From Clostridiales bacterium (GTDB lineage: Bacteria > Bacillota > Clostridia > Christensenellales > Aristaeellaceae): a stretch of DNA of 35,669 nt. The translations under genes and the position numbers were made by a program. Location of the stretch: contig JAAYIN010000093.1 in assembly GCA_012523405.1 (NCBI GenBank), forward strand, positions 1 to 35,669. The letters are read 5' to 3'. The notes beneath the pieces were generated by a model, which saw nothing but the letters and a program-made list of their open reading frames with translations, had not been told where the DNA came from and made no database searches. This document shows, piece after piece, positions 16,441-27,944 of this stretch; position 1 is the stretch's first letter, and every line of letters starts with the position of its first letter.

Positions 16441-17721
16441 ATGCAAGCAAATGAGGTACTGGGATTTATCGAAGAAAACGACGTCAAGTTTATCAGACTC
16501 GCATTCACGGATGCATTTGGGCAGCTGAAAAACATTGCCATATTGCCCGATCAGCTATCCACCGCCTTTGAGGAAGGCATTGCGATTGATGCAACCGCTG
16601 TGGAAGGGTACGAGGGTGTGGTGGATGAAGATTTGCTGCTATGCCCTGATCCGAGCACATTGTGCATATTGCCGTGGAGGCCGCAAGCGGGCAGAGTATG
16701 CAGGCTCCTATGCGAGCTGGTTAAGCCCGATGGCGAGCAATTTGCTTTCGGCAGCCGAGCCATTTTAAGGCGCTCAACACAGAATGCCAAAGCAGCTGGT
16801 TTTGATGTGCGAATTGCAACGGACTGTGAATTCTACCTCTTTGATTTGGATGAGCGCGGGAAGCTGACTATGCAGACCCATGATGAAGCGGGCTATATGG
16901 ATGTGGCGCCGCTGGACAGGTGCGAGGACGTTCGGCGCGATATTTGCCTGATGCTTGAGCAGATGGACATTCGTCCCGAGTGCAGCCACCACGAGCGCGG
17001 TCCGGGGCAAAACGGCGTGGATTTCCACCGTGCAGACCCGATGACGGCGGCAGATCATTATGTCGCGTTCATCCATGCGGTGCGCTCGGTTGCGCTGCGC
17101 TATGGTGTGCATGCTACCTTTGTACCCAAGCCCATCACCGAGCAGATCGGAAACGGGCTGCATGTGAACCTGTCATTCTACCAAGATGGGAACAATCTCT
17201 TCCGCATGACAGACGGCGTGCTGAGCGAAACAGCGCAGGCAATGATGGCGGGCATTCTGAGGCGTCTGCCTGAGATGACCCTCTTCCTCAATCCGCTGCC
17301 CAATAGCTATAACCGCTTGAAATCGGACAATGCATTCAGCCTCCACTGCTGGTCAATGAAGCGCGACCGCGCATGCATGCGCATCCCGCTTCCCCAAAGC
17401 CGCTTTGCGCGTATGCAGCTGAGCAGCCCTGATCCTACGATGAACGTCTACATCGGCTTTGCCCTTTTGATTGAAGCGGCACTGGAAGGGCTGAGGGACG
17501 GCGCGTTACTAAAGGACTTTAAGACCGTTGCCGATGAGGATATCCAAAAGCTTCCGCAGTCCCTTGAGCATGCGATTGCGCTCGCCAAGGACAGCGCGTT
17601 TATCGCTAAGGTGCTCCCCGATGGCTTGCTTGAGCAGTATGTGCAGCGTGCACATAGCATGCTTGGCGAATATGAGCGCGATGCTCGAGTGTTCAACCGC
17701 AAACAGATCATGCGTTTTTAG
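16441..17721 (+). CDS. Glutamine synthetase type I homologue with altered active-site residues
   Basis: 426 residues. ATG 16441 is chosen because AGAGG precedes it and the protein then begins MQANEVLGFIEENDVKFIRL, a standard beta-grasp start. GS landmarks are all present: DCEFYLF, SHHERGPGQNGVDF, GNGLHVNLSF, NPLPNSYNRL, RIPLP and SSPDPTMNVY. Active glutamine synthetases normally read GQ(N/H)E(I/V) and R(M/I)E(L/V)RSPDP. Here the first Glu is Gly and the second segment is ARMQLSSPDP, so two metal/substrate Glu and one Arg are replaced. Either the enzyme uses another substrate or it is a regulatory relative. I therefore do not assign glnA. The ANTAR gene follows 43 bases later. Confidence 0.82.
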   Translation: MQANEVLGFIEENDVKFIRLAFTDAFGQLKNIAILPDQLSTAFEEGIAIDATAVEGYEGVVDEDLLLCPDPSTLCILPWRPQAGRVCRLLCELVKPDGEQFAFGSRAILRRSTQNAKAAGFDVRIATDCEFYLFDLDERGKLTMQTHDEAGYMDVAPLDRCEDVRRDICLMLEQMDIRPECSHHERGPGQNGVDFHRADPMTAADHYVAFIHAVRSVALRYGVHATFVPKPITEQIGNGLHVNLSFYQDGNNLFRMTDGVLSETAQAMMAGILRRLPEMTLFLNPLPNSYNRLKSDNAFSLHCWSMKRDRACMRIPLPQSRFARMQLSSPDPTMNVYIGFALLIEAALEGLRDGALLKDFKTVADEDIQKLPQSLEHAIALAKDSAFIAKVLPDGLLEQYVQRAHSMLGEYERDARVFNRKQIMRF

Positions 17722-17764
17722 TCAAAACGTCACCACATGACTGTATGAAAGGGCGGTTGCGCAT

Positions 17765-18340
17765 TTGTCAGATGGAAAAACATTATTAGTCTGTCCGCAA
17801 GGGCGCGGCGCAGATAAGCTCAAACAATTATTGATCGAGGGCGTGTCAAAGGATACGCTTGTAGCAAGTTCGGCAGGACAGGCAAGGCAGCAGGCAGGGC
17901 AGATGAATGTCTCGCTTGTGATCATCAATGCGCCGCTAGGGGACGAAACAGGGCTGGAGTTAGCGATGGAGCTTACTCAGGAGAGCATGGCGGCGGTTGT
18001 TTTAATTATCAAGGCGGAGCTTGTGAGCATGATCTATGATCATGCAACGCAGGCAGGCGTTTTGGTGGTCAGCAAGCCGATTATCCCGCAGGTATTCCAG
18101 CAAACCCTTCAAATTGCCCTCGCAACGCAAAAGCGTATGCAGCTGCTCAACAAGGAAAACGAGAAGCTGCATGCCAAGCTGGAAGAAATGCGCGTGGTCG
18201 CGCGGGCAAAGTGCTTGCTGATTGAGCATATGCATATTTCTGAGGAGGAGGCTCATCGCGCCATTGAAAAACAAGCGATGGATTTACGCCTGCCAAGGGT
18301 GCGCGTGGCAAAAGAACTCATCGCACGCTTTGAACTATAA
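17765..18340 (+). CDS. ANTAR-domain RNA-binding antiterminator with pseudo-receiver
   Basis: 191 residues starting at TTG 17765; no ATG is in frame nearby and AAAGGG lies about 12 bases upstream. The N-terminal 120 residues have a receiver fold (LLVCPQGRG ... VVLIIKAEL ... LVVSKPI), but where the phospho-acceptor Asp belongs the sequence reads VIINAPLGDE, so it is probably not phosphorylated. A coiled-coil linker (LLNKENEKLHAKLEEM) leads to the C-terminal three-helix ANTAR domain (RAKCLLIEHMHISEEEAHRAIEKQAMD). ANTAR proteins bind twin hexaloop RNA hairpins to prevent termination, commonly at nitrogen-assimilation genes. Its position after the synthetase homologue fits that role. A strong terminator follows. 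Confidence 0.9.
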   Translation: MSDGKTLLVCPQGRGADKLKQLLIEGVSKDTLVASSAGQARQQAGQMNVSLVIINAPLGDETGLELAMELTQESMAAVVLIIKAELVSMIYDHATQAGVLVVSKPIIPQVFQQTLQIALATQKRMQLLNKENEKLHAKLEEMRVVARAKCLLIEHMHISEEEAHRAIEKQAMDLRLPRVRVAKELIARFEL

Positions 18341-18352
18341 AACATGAAAAAG

Positions 18353-18392
18353 AAAAGACGCTATGCGGCAGTTGCTGCGCAGCGTCTTTTTT
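18353..18392. terminator. Bidirectional terminator between convergent genes
   Basis: AAAAGACGCT (18353-18362) pairs with AGCGTCTTTT (18381-18390), with a second inner stem in the loop. T-runs lie on both sides, so it can serve the ANTAR operon (plus) and the glycosyltransferase pair (minus), whose stop is at 18396. Confidence 0.85.
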
Positions 18393-18395
18393 GAC

Positions 18396-20012
18396 TCAAT
18401 CTATCTCGTATAGGGTGCAAAGGGTATTGCCGTAGCTGCTGATATGGAGCAGCTCGTGATAGCCGATGGGCGGCTCAATGCCGTAGATTTGGGCATAGGT
18501 GGTGTTGTAGAAGAGGTAGGGCGCGTCGGGTGTGAACTCGATGCTGAGCTTGCTCTGCGCGTCAAGCGGGAGCACTGTATACCCATGCTCCACGCCAAAC
18601 CAGCTCATGTCATCGCGCGCACCAAGGAGCAAAGGCAGATCGGTATTTCGCTTTGCCGTGAGCAATTGATCGATGGCGGCGTTTGTGCTCACATCCCAGT
18701 AATCAAGCTCCATATCGCCATCGCCCAAAGCGAGCGGATTGTAGTAGGCATACTGATGGGGATGATTGACCGCGATGCCAACGCCTGTGATCACAAAACA
18801 AAGGCATAGCCATATGGCAACGGCAGTGTGCATAGGCTTTTTCCGTTCCATTGCCCAGCACCAAAGCTGCTCCATGCCATAGGCGGCGATGAGCACGATG
18901 CCGGCATAAACGAAGTAAAAATGCCGCCAGCCATTATACACAAGGGGTTTGGTAAGAAATGCAAAGCATAGGGGAATGAGCCATGTGAGCGTTGCGGCAA
19001 TATATGCGAGTGTCTTTGCATCCGAGAATGCAAAAATTTTCTTTTTGGCCGCGTTGCCGATGAACGACAGCTGACCGATGATGGCCAGCAAAGGCAGGTA
19101 GATCGGTGTGGTCACGAGGATCATATAGGGCAGATAATATCTGGGCAGCGGATGAACGGCGTGGTCAAAGACCATTCCGCGGAAGATCACAACGCCTGTC
19201 CAGCGCGAAAAGCCCGATGCATTGAGCAGGAGGTAGCTGATGTACTGAAGGGGGTCATCCCAGAGCGCGGGCGTGAGAAGTGCATAAAAGCATACAAAAG
19301 AGCCGATGGTTGCGGCAGCGACTCTGGCCATGCGCCAGCTCCACTCTCGCCTTGCGGTGATCATGACGATTGCGCAAAGCCCGATCAGCCCCCATCCAAT
19401 TGCGCCGACGACCTTTGTATTCGTTGCCATAGCGCCGATGAATGAAAAGAGCAAGCCGCGCAGATAACAGGGCTTCATCAGGAAGCGAAGCCCTAGCCAT
19501 AGCGAAGCGAGAACCAGCGAAAGCAGGACAACATCCTTGTTGTTATAATGCCCTTCTGCAAAGAAACGCGGGCTGAGATAGAGCAAGAGCGATCCTGCGC
19601 ACGAAATGATGCGGCTGATCCCGGCCTCGCGGCAAAAACCATAGATCGAAACCACCCCGAGCATGAACCATAGCCAAGTGACCAAATGCCATAGGTCCGT
19701 CGCCAGATCAGGGGCGGAGGAAGATAGCTGCAATATGGGTGCAGCGAGGTAGTACGCGCTCTGCCCGTGATCCTTTTCGATGCTCTCCGAGATGCGCTGG
19801 ACATCGATGCTGCCGTAGTAATGCACCGCTTCGCTGCCTTCGCCAAAGAAGCGATAGGTATATTCCTTCAGGTTTTCTTGGAGGATCACCTGCTCTGCGG
19901 GTTCATCGCAAGGAAGACCGTAATCAAAGCCTGCGATCAGCCCGATGAGGGCTAAAAGCAGGAAAAAGAGTGCGGTCAGGCGTTTTTCACGCTTGTGATG
20001 GGTGATGGTCAT
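18396..20012 (-). CDS. GT-C-type membrane glycosyltransferase-like protein, copy 2
   Basis: 538 residues with about ten or more membrane spans and a C-terminal soluble domain of roughly 110 residues. After the first span comes DYGLPCDEPAEQ, an acidic D-E pair in the first outer loop, as in GT-C enzymes that use polyprenyl-phosphate sugars (GT39/ArnT-like). The conserved stretch SPRFFAEGHYNNKDV is shared with the neighbouring copy, as are NTKVVG, LTPALW, PRYYLPYMILVTTPI, YNGWRHFYF and HPHQYAYYNPL. AAAGGAG lies 9 bases before the ATG, inside the end of the preceding gene. Inferred role: transfer of a sugar to a surface polymer or protein. Donor and acceptor are unknown. Confidence 0.78.
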   Translation of the reverse strand: MTITHHKREKRLTALFFLLLALIGLIAGFDYGLPCDEPAEQVILQENLKEYTYRFFGEGSEAVHYYGSIDVQRISESIEKDHGQSAYYLAAPILQLSSSAPDLATDLWHLVTWLWFMLGVVSIYGFCREAGISRIISCAGSLLLYLSPRFFAEGHYNNKDVVLLSLVLASLWLGLRFLMKPCYLRGLLFSFIGAMATNTKVVGAIGWGLIGLCAIVMITARREWSWRMARVAAATIGSFVCFYALLTPALWDDPLQYISYLLLNASGFSRWTGVVIFRGMVFDHAVHPLPRYYLPYMILVTTPIYLPLLAIIGQLSFIGNAAKKKIFAFSDAKTLAYIAATLTWLIPLCFAFLTKPLVYNGWRHFYFVYAGIVLIAAYGMEQLWCWAMERKKPMHTAVAIWLCLCFVITGVGIAVNHPHQYAYYNPLALGDGDMELDYWDVSTNAAIDQLLTAKRNTDLPLLLGARDDMSWFGVEHGYTVLPLDAQSKLSIEFTPDAPYLFYNTTYAQIYGIEPPIGYHELLHISSYGNTLCTLYEID

Positions 20013-20015
20013 GTG

Positions 20016-21686
20016 CTAGTTCTCCTTTGGTGCAATCACCGCATCGGCATTCTCGTATATGCGCATGATTGGTTGTTTGGATGAAATGATGCTGACGACA
20101 GGCCGCATGGTATCGGTCGGTTCAAAGCCGCTGAAATTGCTGTAGGTTGGGTTTTCAAGGATGTACTTTGCACCTGCATCCACGACTGTGAACCGCGCTG
20201 CTTCATCCTCTGGCAACGTGAAGATCGCATGCTCAAGGGCATTTTGCGACCAGAGGTCGGAGTATCCGATCTGGATATCGCCGTCCACCTGATTGGCGAG
20301 CTTGCGCAGGGCGTTGGTTGCGCTCACATTCCAGTGGTCAAGCTCTAAATAGTCGCTTCCCTGCGCCAAAACAGTCGACTGATAATAGGCGTATTGATAG
20401 GGATGCTGGGTGGAGATGCCGATGGTGGTGGTGACCATGCTAAAGATGAGCACGGTAGTGCATATTTGCAGCAAAATGCGGTGGTCATATAGCCTGCGCC
20501 ATACGGTGCTCACGCCATAGGCTGCCAGCAGTATCATGGGTCCGTAGAGAAAATAGAAATGCCGCCAGCCGTTATAGACCGTGGTTTTGGTGATGATGGC
20601 AAAGCCGAGCGGGAGCACCCAAAGCAGCGTGACAAGAATCAGGGAAAGGTTTTGATCCAGCCGCTGCACGAATGCATTTTTCTTGCAGACGGAAACCACG
20701 GCGGATATCTGTCCGATGGCGACAGTGACCAGAATCCAAATCGGTGTGGTCACTAGGATCATATAGGGTAGATAGTAGCGCGGGAGCGTGGTTTGCGTCA
20801 GGTCAAAGACGGTCCCCCGAAAGAGAATGTAGTTTTGCCAGCGCTGAAATGCCAGTGCGTTGCCGACTAGGTAGGAGATAAACGCGCCTGGGTCTGCCCA
20901 AAGCGCAGGCGTTAGGAGCGCATAAAACGCAAAGAAGCTCACAACCGTTAACAGCCCGATCAGCAGTGTTTTCTTCGTAAAGGAACGATTGATGATTTGG
21001 CGAATCAACACAAATATACCGCATAGCCCCCATATCGCAAACCCCACTACCTTGGTATTGGCGGCGAGTGCGCCCACAAATGCAAAGCAAAGCGCGTGGG
21101 GGTAGGAGGGCTTTTTCATCAGGGAGAGCCCCTGCCAGAGCGTGCAGAGCGTGAGGCTCATGAGCGCAATGTCCTTGTTGTTATAGTGCCCCTCTGCAAA
21201 AAAACGGGGCGATATCAGCAGAATAGTTGCTGCCAGCAACCCCAGAAAATGAGACAACCCAATCAAGCGGCAACAGGCGTATAGGGCGTAAGCACCAAGG
21301 GTGAAGATCACCCAGCAGTACATATGCCACAGGATCATGCGGGTGTGCTCCGGCATGGTGCTATTCATCACAACCGCAGCCATCGGATAAAAGACGCTGA
21401 TGCCGTGGTCTTGCTCGATGCTCTGGGATATGGGGGTGAGGGCGTTGATGGTCAGATCGGCATCTTCCGCCCTGCTGACAAAGGCGGATTCGTCCATCCC
21501 CAGCGCTCTTGTGTATTCCCACAGGTTCATGCGCAGAATGTCCATCTCATCTTGTTCATCCCACGGCTGACCATAGCCTTCCATGCTTAAGAAACCCAGT
21601 ATCAAAAAGAATGCGAAGAAAACACAGACGGCAACCTTTCCAATGGTGAATGACCGTGACGGTTCGCTTTTGATCGTAGAATTCAT
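20016..21686 (-). CDS. GT-C-type membrane glycosyltransferase-like protein, copy 1
   Basis: 556 residues, first of a tandem pair; only three bases separate its stop from the next start. It has the same architecture as its neighbour: N-terminal span, outer loop with GYGQPWDEQDEM (acidic D-E pair), SPRFFAEGHYNNKDI, NTKVVGF, LLTPALWADP, PRYYLPYMILVTTPI, YNGWRHFYF, HPYQYAYYQS, and a soluble C-terminal domain. The shared blocks show an old duplication, but the proteins have diverged well beyond recent copies. AGGAG precedes the ATG. The pair may act as a heterodimer or on different sugars. Confidence 0.78.
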   Translation of the reverse strand: MNSTIKSEPSRSFTIGKVAVCVFFAFFLILGFLSMEGYGQPWDEQDEMDILRMNLWEYTRALGMDESAFVSRAEDADLTINALTPISQSIEQDHGISVFYPMAAVVMNSTMPEHTRMILWHMYCWVIFTLGAYALYACCRLIGLSHFLGLLAATILLISPRFFAEGHYNNKDIALMSLTLCTLWQGLSLMKKPSYPHALCFAFVGALAANTKVVGFAIWGLCGIFVLIRQIINRSFTKKTLLIGLLTVVSFFAFYALLTPALWADPGAFISYLVGNALAFQRWQNYILFRGTVFDLTQTTLPRYYLPYMILVTTPIWILVTVAIGQISAVVSVCKKNAFVQRLDQNLSLILVTLLWVLPLGFAIITKTTVYNGWRHFYFLYGPMILLAAYGVSTVWRRLYDHRILLQICTTVLIFSMVTTTIGISTQHPYQYAYYQSTVLAQGSDYLELDHWNVSATNALRKLANQVDGDIQIGYSDLWSQNALEHAIFTLPEDEAARFTVVDAGAKYILENPTYSNFSGFEPTDTMRPVVSIISSKQPIMRIYENADAVIAPKEN

Positions 21687-21804
21687 GGATTCAAAGCTCC
21701 TCTCGGCTCAATGCCAGCTTGTTATCTTTTGGCATTACTATGCTTAGTTGTATTTGACCCCCAGCAGTTAAATTCCTGCGCTGACCAAATTCTTTACAGT
21801 AAAG

Positions 21805-21848
21805 AGGGTGTCCCAAAAGTCATTGGCTGACATTGGGGACACCCTTTT
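21805..21848. terminator. Terminator downstream of gyrA
   Basis: AGGGTGTCCC (21805-21814) pairs with GGGACACCCT (21836-21845) around a 21-base loop, with TTTT on the plus-strand side and CTCTTTACT on the minus side. It lies just after the gyrA stop codon. Confidence 0.75.
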
Positions 21849-21862
21849 GTAGTTGCTATGGA

Positions 21863-24388
21863 TTAAATATCGTCGCTAGTTGTTTCGGTAGCATCGCCTG
21901 CATCTTCTGCAGGGATGATGTTGCCGTCTTCGTCCACGAGCAAGATATCCTCATCTTCCTCGAGTTCTTCCTGCTCAGCTCGTGCCACTGCTACGATCTG
22001 TGCATCGCCTGCGATACGCATCAGCCTTACGCCCTGCGTGTTACGTCCGCTCTCGCGAATGTCTGCAACTGCCATGCGGATGACTGTGCCATCATCGGTG
22101 ATCAAAAGGATATCCTCGTCAAGGTTGACAGCCAGCTGAGCGGCAAGAAGACCCGTCTTGTCGGTCAGGTTCATCGCAATGATGCCTGAACCGTTGCGTC
22201 CCTGCTCTCTGTACTGGTCGGGGTCGGTGCGCTTGCCGTAGCCGTTTGTGGTGATGGCAAGCACCTGCTGATCTTCGCCAAGGATGGACATGTCGATCAT
22301 CTCGTCCTCGTCGCGTAGGCGCATGGCGCGAACGCCCATGCCCGAGCGGCCGATGACTCGAATGGTGTCCTCATGGCAGCGCAGTGCTTTACCAAAGCGG
22401 CTGCCCAGGATCAGGCTTTGCTGACCATCGGTTAATTCAACCGTACACAGCTCGTCATCTTCCTTGAGGGTGATGGCGATCAGACCGGACTTGCGCAGGT
22501 TTGCAAAGTCGCTGTACTGGCTGCGCTTGATCATGCCCTTGCGGGTCATCATGACGAGGTAATGCTCCTCGGTGTCACGGGGCACAGGAATCATCGCTGT
22601 GACCTTCTCATCGCTGGCAATCTGCAATAGGTTGACAATCGCCATGCCGCGCGCCGTGCGCCCTGCTTCAGGAATCTGGTAGCACTTGAGCGTGTAGACC
22701 CTGCCGCGGTTGGTAAAGAACATGATCTCCTCATGGGTATTTACGATGATCAGTCTCTCCGCATAGTCCTCAGCGCGCGTTGTCATGCCGCTAACGCCCT
22801 TGCCGCCGCGGTTTTGCGCGCGGTAGGTGCTCTTGGGCAGACGCTTGACATAGCCGAACTGGGTCATCGTGACGATCATATCTTCACTTTGAATCAGGTC
22901 TTCGATGTCGATATCGCCTTCCATATGCGTGAGTTCTGTTCTGCGCTCATCGGAGAATTTATCGCGAATCACGGTCATTTCATCCTTGATAACGCCCATG
23001 AGCAATGCTTCGTCCGCGAGCAGACTGGACAAGTAGGCAATGGTTTTTGCTAGCTCGTCATACTCGGCCTGGAGCTTGTCGCGTTCCAGACCCGTCAGGC
23101 GTGCAAGACGCATATCCAAAATGGCTTGAGCCTGCCTGTCGCTAAAAGCGAAGGCTTCAATCAGGCGAGCGCGGGCGGTTGCTGCATCTGGGCTCTTTTT
23201 GATCATGTCGACGATTTCGTCAATATGATCCAGTGCCTTGAGCAGACCCTCCAAGATATGCGAACGCGCTTGGGCTTTGTCCAGATCGTATCTGGTGCGG
23301 CGGGTCACAACATCCTTCTGGTGGGCGATGTAGTGATAGACCATCTCGCGAAGCGTCAGCACCTTGGGTTCGCCGTTGACCAGCGCAAGCATATTCGCGC
23401 CGAATGTTTCCTGCATCTGGGTGTGCTTGTACAGGTAGTTCAAAACAACGGTGGGGTGTACATCGCGCTTGAGCTCGATGACGACGCGCATGCCGTGACG
23501 GTCGGACTCGTCGCGGATATCGCTGATGCCGTCAAGGCGCTTTTCATGCACCAATTCTGCAATCTTTTCAACCATCTTGGATTTGTTGACCATGTAGGGG
23601 ATTTCGGTCACAACAATACGGTTGCGGTTTTGTGCCATGGGTTCGATTTCTGTGCGGGCACGGCAGATGATTTTGCCGCGGCCTGTATGATAAGCCGCCC
23701 GAACGCCCGAGTGACCAAGGATGATGGCACCGGTGGGGAAGTCGGGGGCTTTGATAAACTGCATCAGGTCATCGACTGTGCAATCGGGGTTGTCGATCAT
23801 GTGGATGCAGCCGTCAATCACTTCGCGCAGGTTATGCGGAGGGATGTTGGTTGCCATGCCGACTGCAATACCGCTTGAGCCGTTGACCAAAAGGTTTGGA
23901 TAGCGGCTGGGAAGGACGGTAGGTTGGAGCAAAGTCTCATCAAAGTTGGGGCAAAAGTCAACGGTATCCTTGTCAATCTCGCCAATGAGGTGCATGGAGA
24001 GCTTGGCAAGGCGGGCTTCTGTATAACGCATAGCAGCAGCGCCGTCGCCGTCGACTGAGCCGAAGTTACCCTGACCTTCCACCAGCAAGTAGCGGATGGA
24101 GAAATCCTGTGCAAGGCGCACCATAGCGTCGTAAACGCTGCTGTCGCCGTGGGGGTGAAACTTACCAAGTACGTCACCCACGATACGTGCGCTCTTGCGG
24201 TAGGGCTTGTCCGGGGTCATGCCCAACTCGTTCATTGCGTATAGAATGCGGCGATGAACGGGTTTTAAACCGTCGCGAACATCAGGCAATGCGCGGTTGA
24301 TGATAACGGCCATTGCATAGCTGATGAACGATTTCTTCATCTCATGTTCCAGATCAATTGGAATTAGCTTGTCTTGTATCTTAGACAT
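21863..24388 (-). CDS. gyrA: DNA gyrase subunit A
   Basis: 841 residues. GyrA cuts and rejoins DNA in the A2B2 gyrase that introduces negative supercoils. The catalytic tyrosine is Y122 in [10 protein letters not shown]. The quinolone region reads [12 protein letters not shown], with S83 and D87 of E. coli numbering both retained, i.e. the susceptible-type residues. A GyrA-box-like QNRGGKG in the C-terminal beta-pinwheel separates gyrase from topoisomerase IV. The tail is strongly acidic ([16 protein letters not shown]...). AGGAG lies 12 bases before the ATG. The 95 bases between gyrB and gyrA hold a small hairpin (GAAAAGC/GCTTTTC, 24420-24436). Confidence 0.97.
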   Translation of the reverse strand: MSKIQDKLIPIDLEHEMKKSFISYAMAVIINRALPDVRDGLKPVHRRILYAMNELGMTPDKPYRKSARIVGDVLGKFHPHGDSSVYDAMVRLAQDFSIRYLLVEGQGNFGSVDGDGAAAMRYTEARLAKLSMHLIGEIDKDTVDFCPNFDETLLQPTVLPSRYPNLLVNGSSGIAVGMATNIPPHNLREVIDGCIHMIDNPDCTVDDLMQFIKAPDFPTGAIILGHSGVRAAYHTGRGKIICRARTEIEPMAQNRNRIVVTEIPYMVNKSKMVEKIAELVHEKRLDGISDIRDESDRHGMRVVIELKRDVHPTVVLNYLYKHTQMQETFGANMLALVNGEPKVLTLREMVYHYIAHQKDVVTRRTRYDLDKAQARSHILEGLLKALDHIDEIVDMIKKSPDAATARARLIEAFAFSDRQAQAILDMRLARLTGLERDKLQAEYDELAKTIAYLSSLLADEALLMGVIKDEMTVIRDKFSDERRTELTHMEGDIDIEDLIQSEDMIVTMTQFGYVKRLPKSTYRAQNRGGKGVSGMTTRAEDYAERLIIVNTHEEIMFFTNRGRVYTLKCYQIPEAGRTARGMAIVNLLQIASDEKVTAMIPVPRDTEEHYLVMMTRKGMIKRSQYSDFANLRKSGLIAITLKEDDELCTVELTDGQQSLILGSRFGKALRCHEDTIRVIGRSGMGVRAMRLRDEDEMIDMSILGEDQQVLAITTNGYGKRTDPDQYREQGRNGSGIIAMNLTDKTGLLAAQLAVNLDEDILLITDDGTVIRMAVADIRESGRNTQGVRLMRIAGDAQIVAVARAEQEELEEDEDILLVDEDGNIIPAEDAGDATETTSDDI

Positions 24389-24483
24389 TCGGGTGAATCA
24401 CTCCTTACAAAGTGCGGTTGAAAAGCGACGCTTTTCAGGGATATAGGCAGGTCGCGCAAACGCAGCCTATCATCTGCTTTGGT

Positions 24484-26613
<2,130 letters not shown>

Positions 26614-26615
26614 CT

Positions 26616-26644
26616 ATTATACCATTTTTTCGCCTTTATGGAAA
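26616..26644 (-). promoter_or_regulatory. gyrBA promoter
   Basis: On the minus strand TTTCCA (26644-26639), 17 bases, then a perfect TATAAT (26621-26616). This leaves a leader of about 100 bases before the gyrB start. Four of six -35 bases match the vegetative consensus. Confidence 0.6.
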
Positions 26645-26840
26645 GGGGTTTCTTCCTTATTATATAGGCAAATTCTCGGTAGAAATGAAAAAAGGCCTTT
26701 AATTGACCAAATAGCGCATTTTATGACACTGCTTATGGTGGGTGAAGGCCAAAGGGGTGCTTGGCAAAAATGGGCGATTGTGTAGCGAGTGCGGGGCGGT
26801 CCCGATGTCTGGTAGGTGCTCAGCGGGGAAAAACAGAAAA

Positions 26841-26867
26841 ACCCCCTTGCCGATGCGGCAAGGGGGT
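26841..26867 (-). terminator. Rho-independent terminator of the peptidoglycan-binding gene
   Basis: ACCCCCTTGCCG and CGGCAAGGGGGT form a perfect 12-bp stem with a 3-base loop. On the minus strand it is followed by TTTTTCTGTTTTTCC. It lies 7 bases after the stop codon at 26874. Confidence 0.92.
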
Positions 26868-26873
26868 GGGTTT

Positions 26874-27665
26874 TCAGTTGGATTTTTTAATGAAAATATC
26901 GTTATAATCGCTTTCGCTGAATGTGCCGGTGACGCTTCTGCCAGTATCGGTCTGCCACTGCTTTAGTGCATCCTCAGTGCTTTGACCAAACATGGTGATT
27001 GCATCAGTGAAGGTATAGCCCTTATCCCTCAGATAGACCTGCAGCTTCTTCACTTCCGCACCCCTGCTGCCGTTTGAGAGAATGAAGGAGCTGCTGACAT
27101 CAGCTTTGGTGCTCTTCTTGTTGAGCGCAGCAAGTGTCTTCTTACCAACCATACCGTCTGCTTTCAAAGAGCATTTGTACTGGAAAGCTTTGACAGCGGC
27201 ATAGGTAAGGTCACCGTACACGCCGTCGATGGTGCCATTATAGCATCCAACATCCTTGAGCGCACGCTGCAGTTCCTTCACGCGGCTGCCTGTTTGTCCA
27301 TAATAAAGCGTGTCAGGATCTGACGGCTTCGCACCGGTCCAAGCTTCTTTGTTGTTTGTTTTGTTGACGGCAGATTTGCCTTCATACAGTGCAGATAGCG
27401 TCTTGTTGCCGGGCTTGCCATCTGCTTTGAGTCCCACAGATGTTTGGAATTTGAGAACGGCTTTCTTGGTTGCAGGGCCGAATTTGCCATCGACGCTGCC
27501 GCTGTAATGCTTCTGCTCTTTTAAAGCAAGCTGCATGGTACGTACATCATCGCTATTTTCACCATATGGAATGGTCGAATAAGCTAACGCGCTAAAGGTG
27601 AAGGATAGCAGCATCATTGCGGTAATGGTGAATGCAACAATGCGGAGGAAGTGCTTTGATTTCAT
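26874..27665 (-). CDS. Secreted protein with three peptidoglycan-binding (PG_binding_1) domains
   Basis: 263 residues: signal peptide to about residue 28 (SALA), then three repeats. Residues about 33-93 (ENSDDVRTMQLALKEQKHY ... DGKFGPATKKAVLKFQ) and about 120-180 (GSRVKELQRALKDVGCYNGTIDGVYG ... VKAFQ) are clear PG_binding_1 modules. A third, more diverged copy covers about 197-258 (GAEVKKLQVYLRDKGYTF ... MFGQSTEDALKQWQ). No catalytic domain is present, so it probably just binds wall or spore peptidoglycan, or targets a partner. GGGAGG precedes the ATG. It has its own promoter and terminator. Confidence 0.9.
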   Translation of the reverse strand: MKSKHFLRIVAFTITAMMLLSFTFSALAYSTIPYGENSDDVRTMQLALKEQKHYSGSVDGKFGPATKKAVLKFQTSVGLKADGKPGNKTLSALYEGKSAVNKTNNKEAWTGAKPSDPDTLYYGQTGSRVKELQRALKDVGCYNGTIDGVYGDLTYAAVKAFQYKCSLKADGMVGKKTLAALNKKSTKADVSSSFILSNGSRGAEVKKLQVYLRDKGYTFTDAITMFGQSTEDALKQWQTDTGRSVTGTFSESDYNDIFIKKSN

Positions 27666-27722
27666 TTGATGGACCTCCCTTGGTAATATATGAGATTTTC
27701 ATTGAGATATTTATCCAACAAT

Positions 27723-27751
27723 ATTATACTGCATCATATGCGAAAAAGCTA
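27723..27751 (-). promoter_or_regulatory. Probable promoter of the peptidoglycan-binding gene
   Basis: On the minus strand TATAAT (27728-27723) is preceded after 17 bases by TAGCTT (27751-27746), a poor -35. The leader would be about 50 bases. The weak -35 suggests an activator; a perfect inverted repeat lies 5 bases farther upstream. Confidence 0.45.
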
Positions 27752-27755
27752 GCAG

Positions 27756-27792
27756 CTTCATACAATGTTTACATTAAAAACATTGTATGAAG
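27756..27792. repeat. Perfect 15-bp inverted repeat, possible operator
   Basis: CTTCATACAATGTTT (27756-27770) and AAACATTGTATGAAG (27778-27792) are exact reverse complements around the 7-base spacer ACATTAA. No T-run follows on either strand, so it is not an obvious terminator. It lies immediately upstream of the promoter of the peptidoglycan-binding gene, where an activator site would be expected. Confidence 0.6.
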
Positions 27793-27898
27793 TCAAGTGT
27801 TAAAAGGAATTGCGATAATTCTTACAGAGATGTAACAACTTGCATCAAATGGCGAAATAACAGCCAAATGGAAGAATGAAAAGAAAGTACGTCAGGGC

Positions 27899-27928
27899 TT
27901 TACAAAACAGGCAACTCCTTGCTATAAT
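27899..27928 (+). promoter_or_regulatory. Promoter reading toward the tRNA region
   Basis: TTTACA (27899-27904), an 18-base spacer, then a perfect TATAAT (27923-27928). The transcript would cross a tRNA-like remnant, a truncated tRNA and then the intact tRNA-Arg. It was probably the promoter of the original tRNA gene. Confidence 0.65.
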
Positions 27929-27944
27929 AGGGAGCGTTGTGCAT

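Noticed and set aside
23126-23878. A 250-codon plus-strand open frame.
   Set aside because: It lies wholly opposite gyrA, whose motifs are certain.
21863-24388. Topoisomerase IV subunit A (parC) instead of gyrA.
   Set aside because: The GyrA-box-like QNRGGKG and the linked gyrB favour gyrase.
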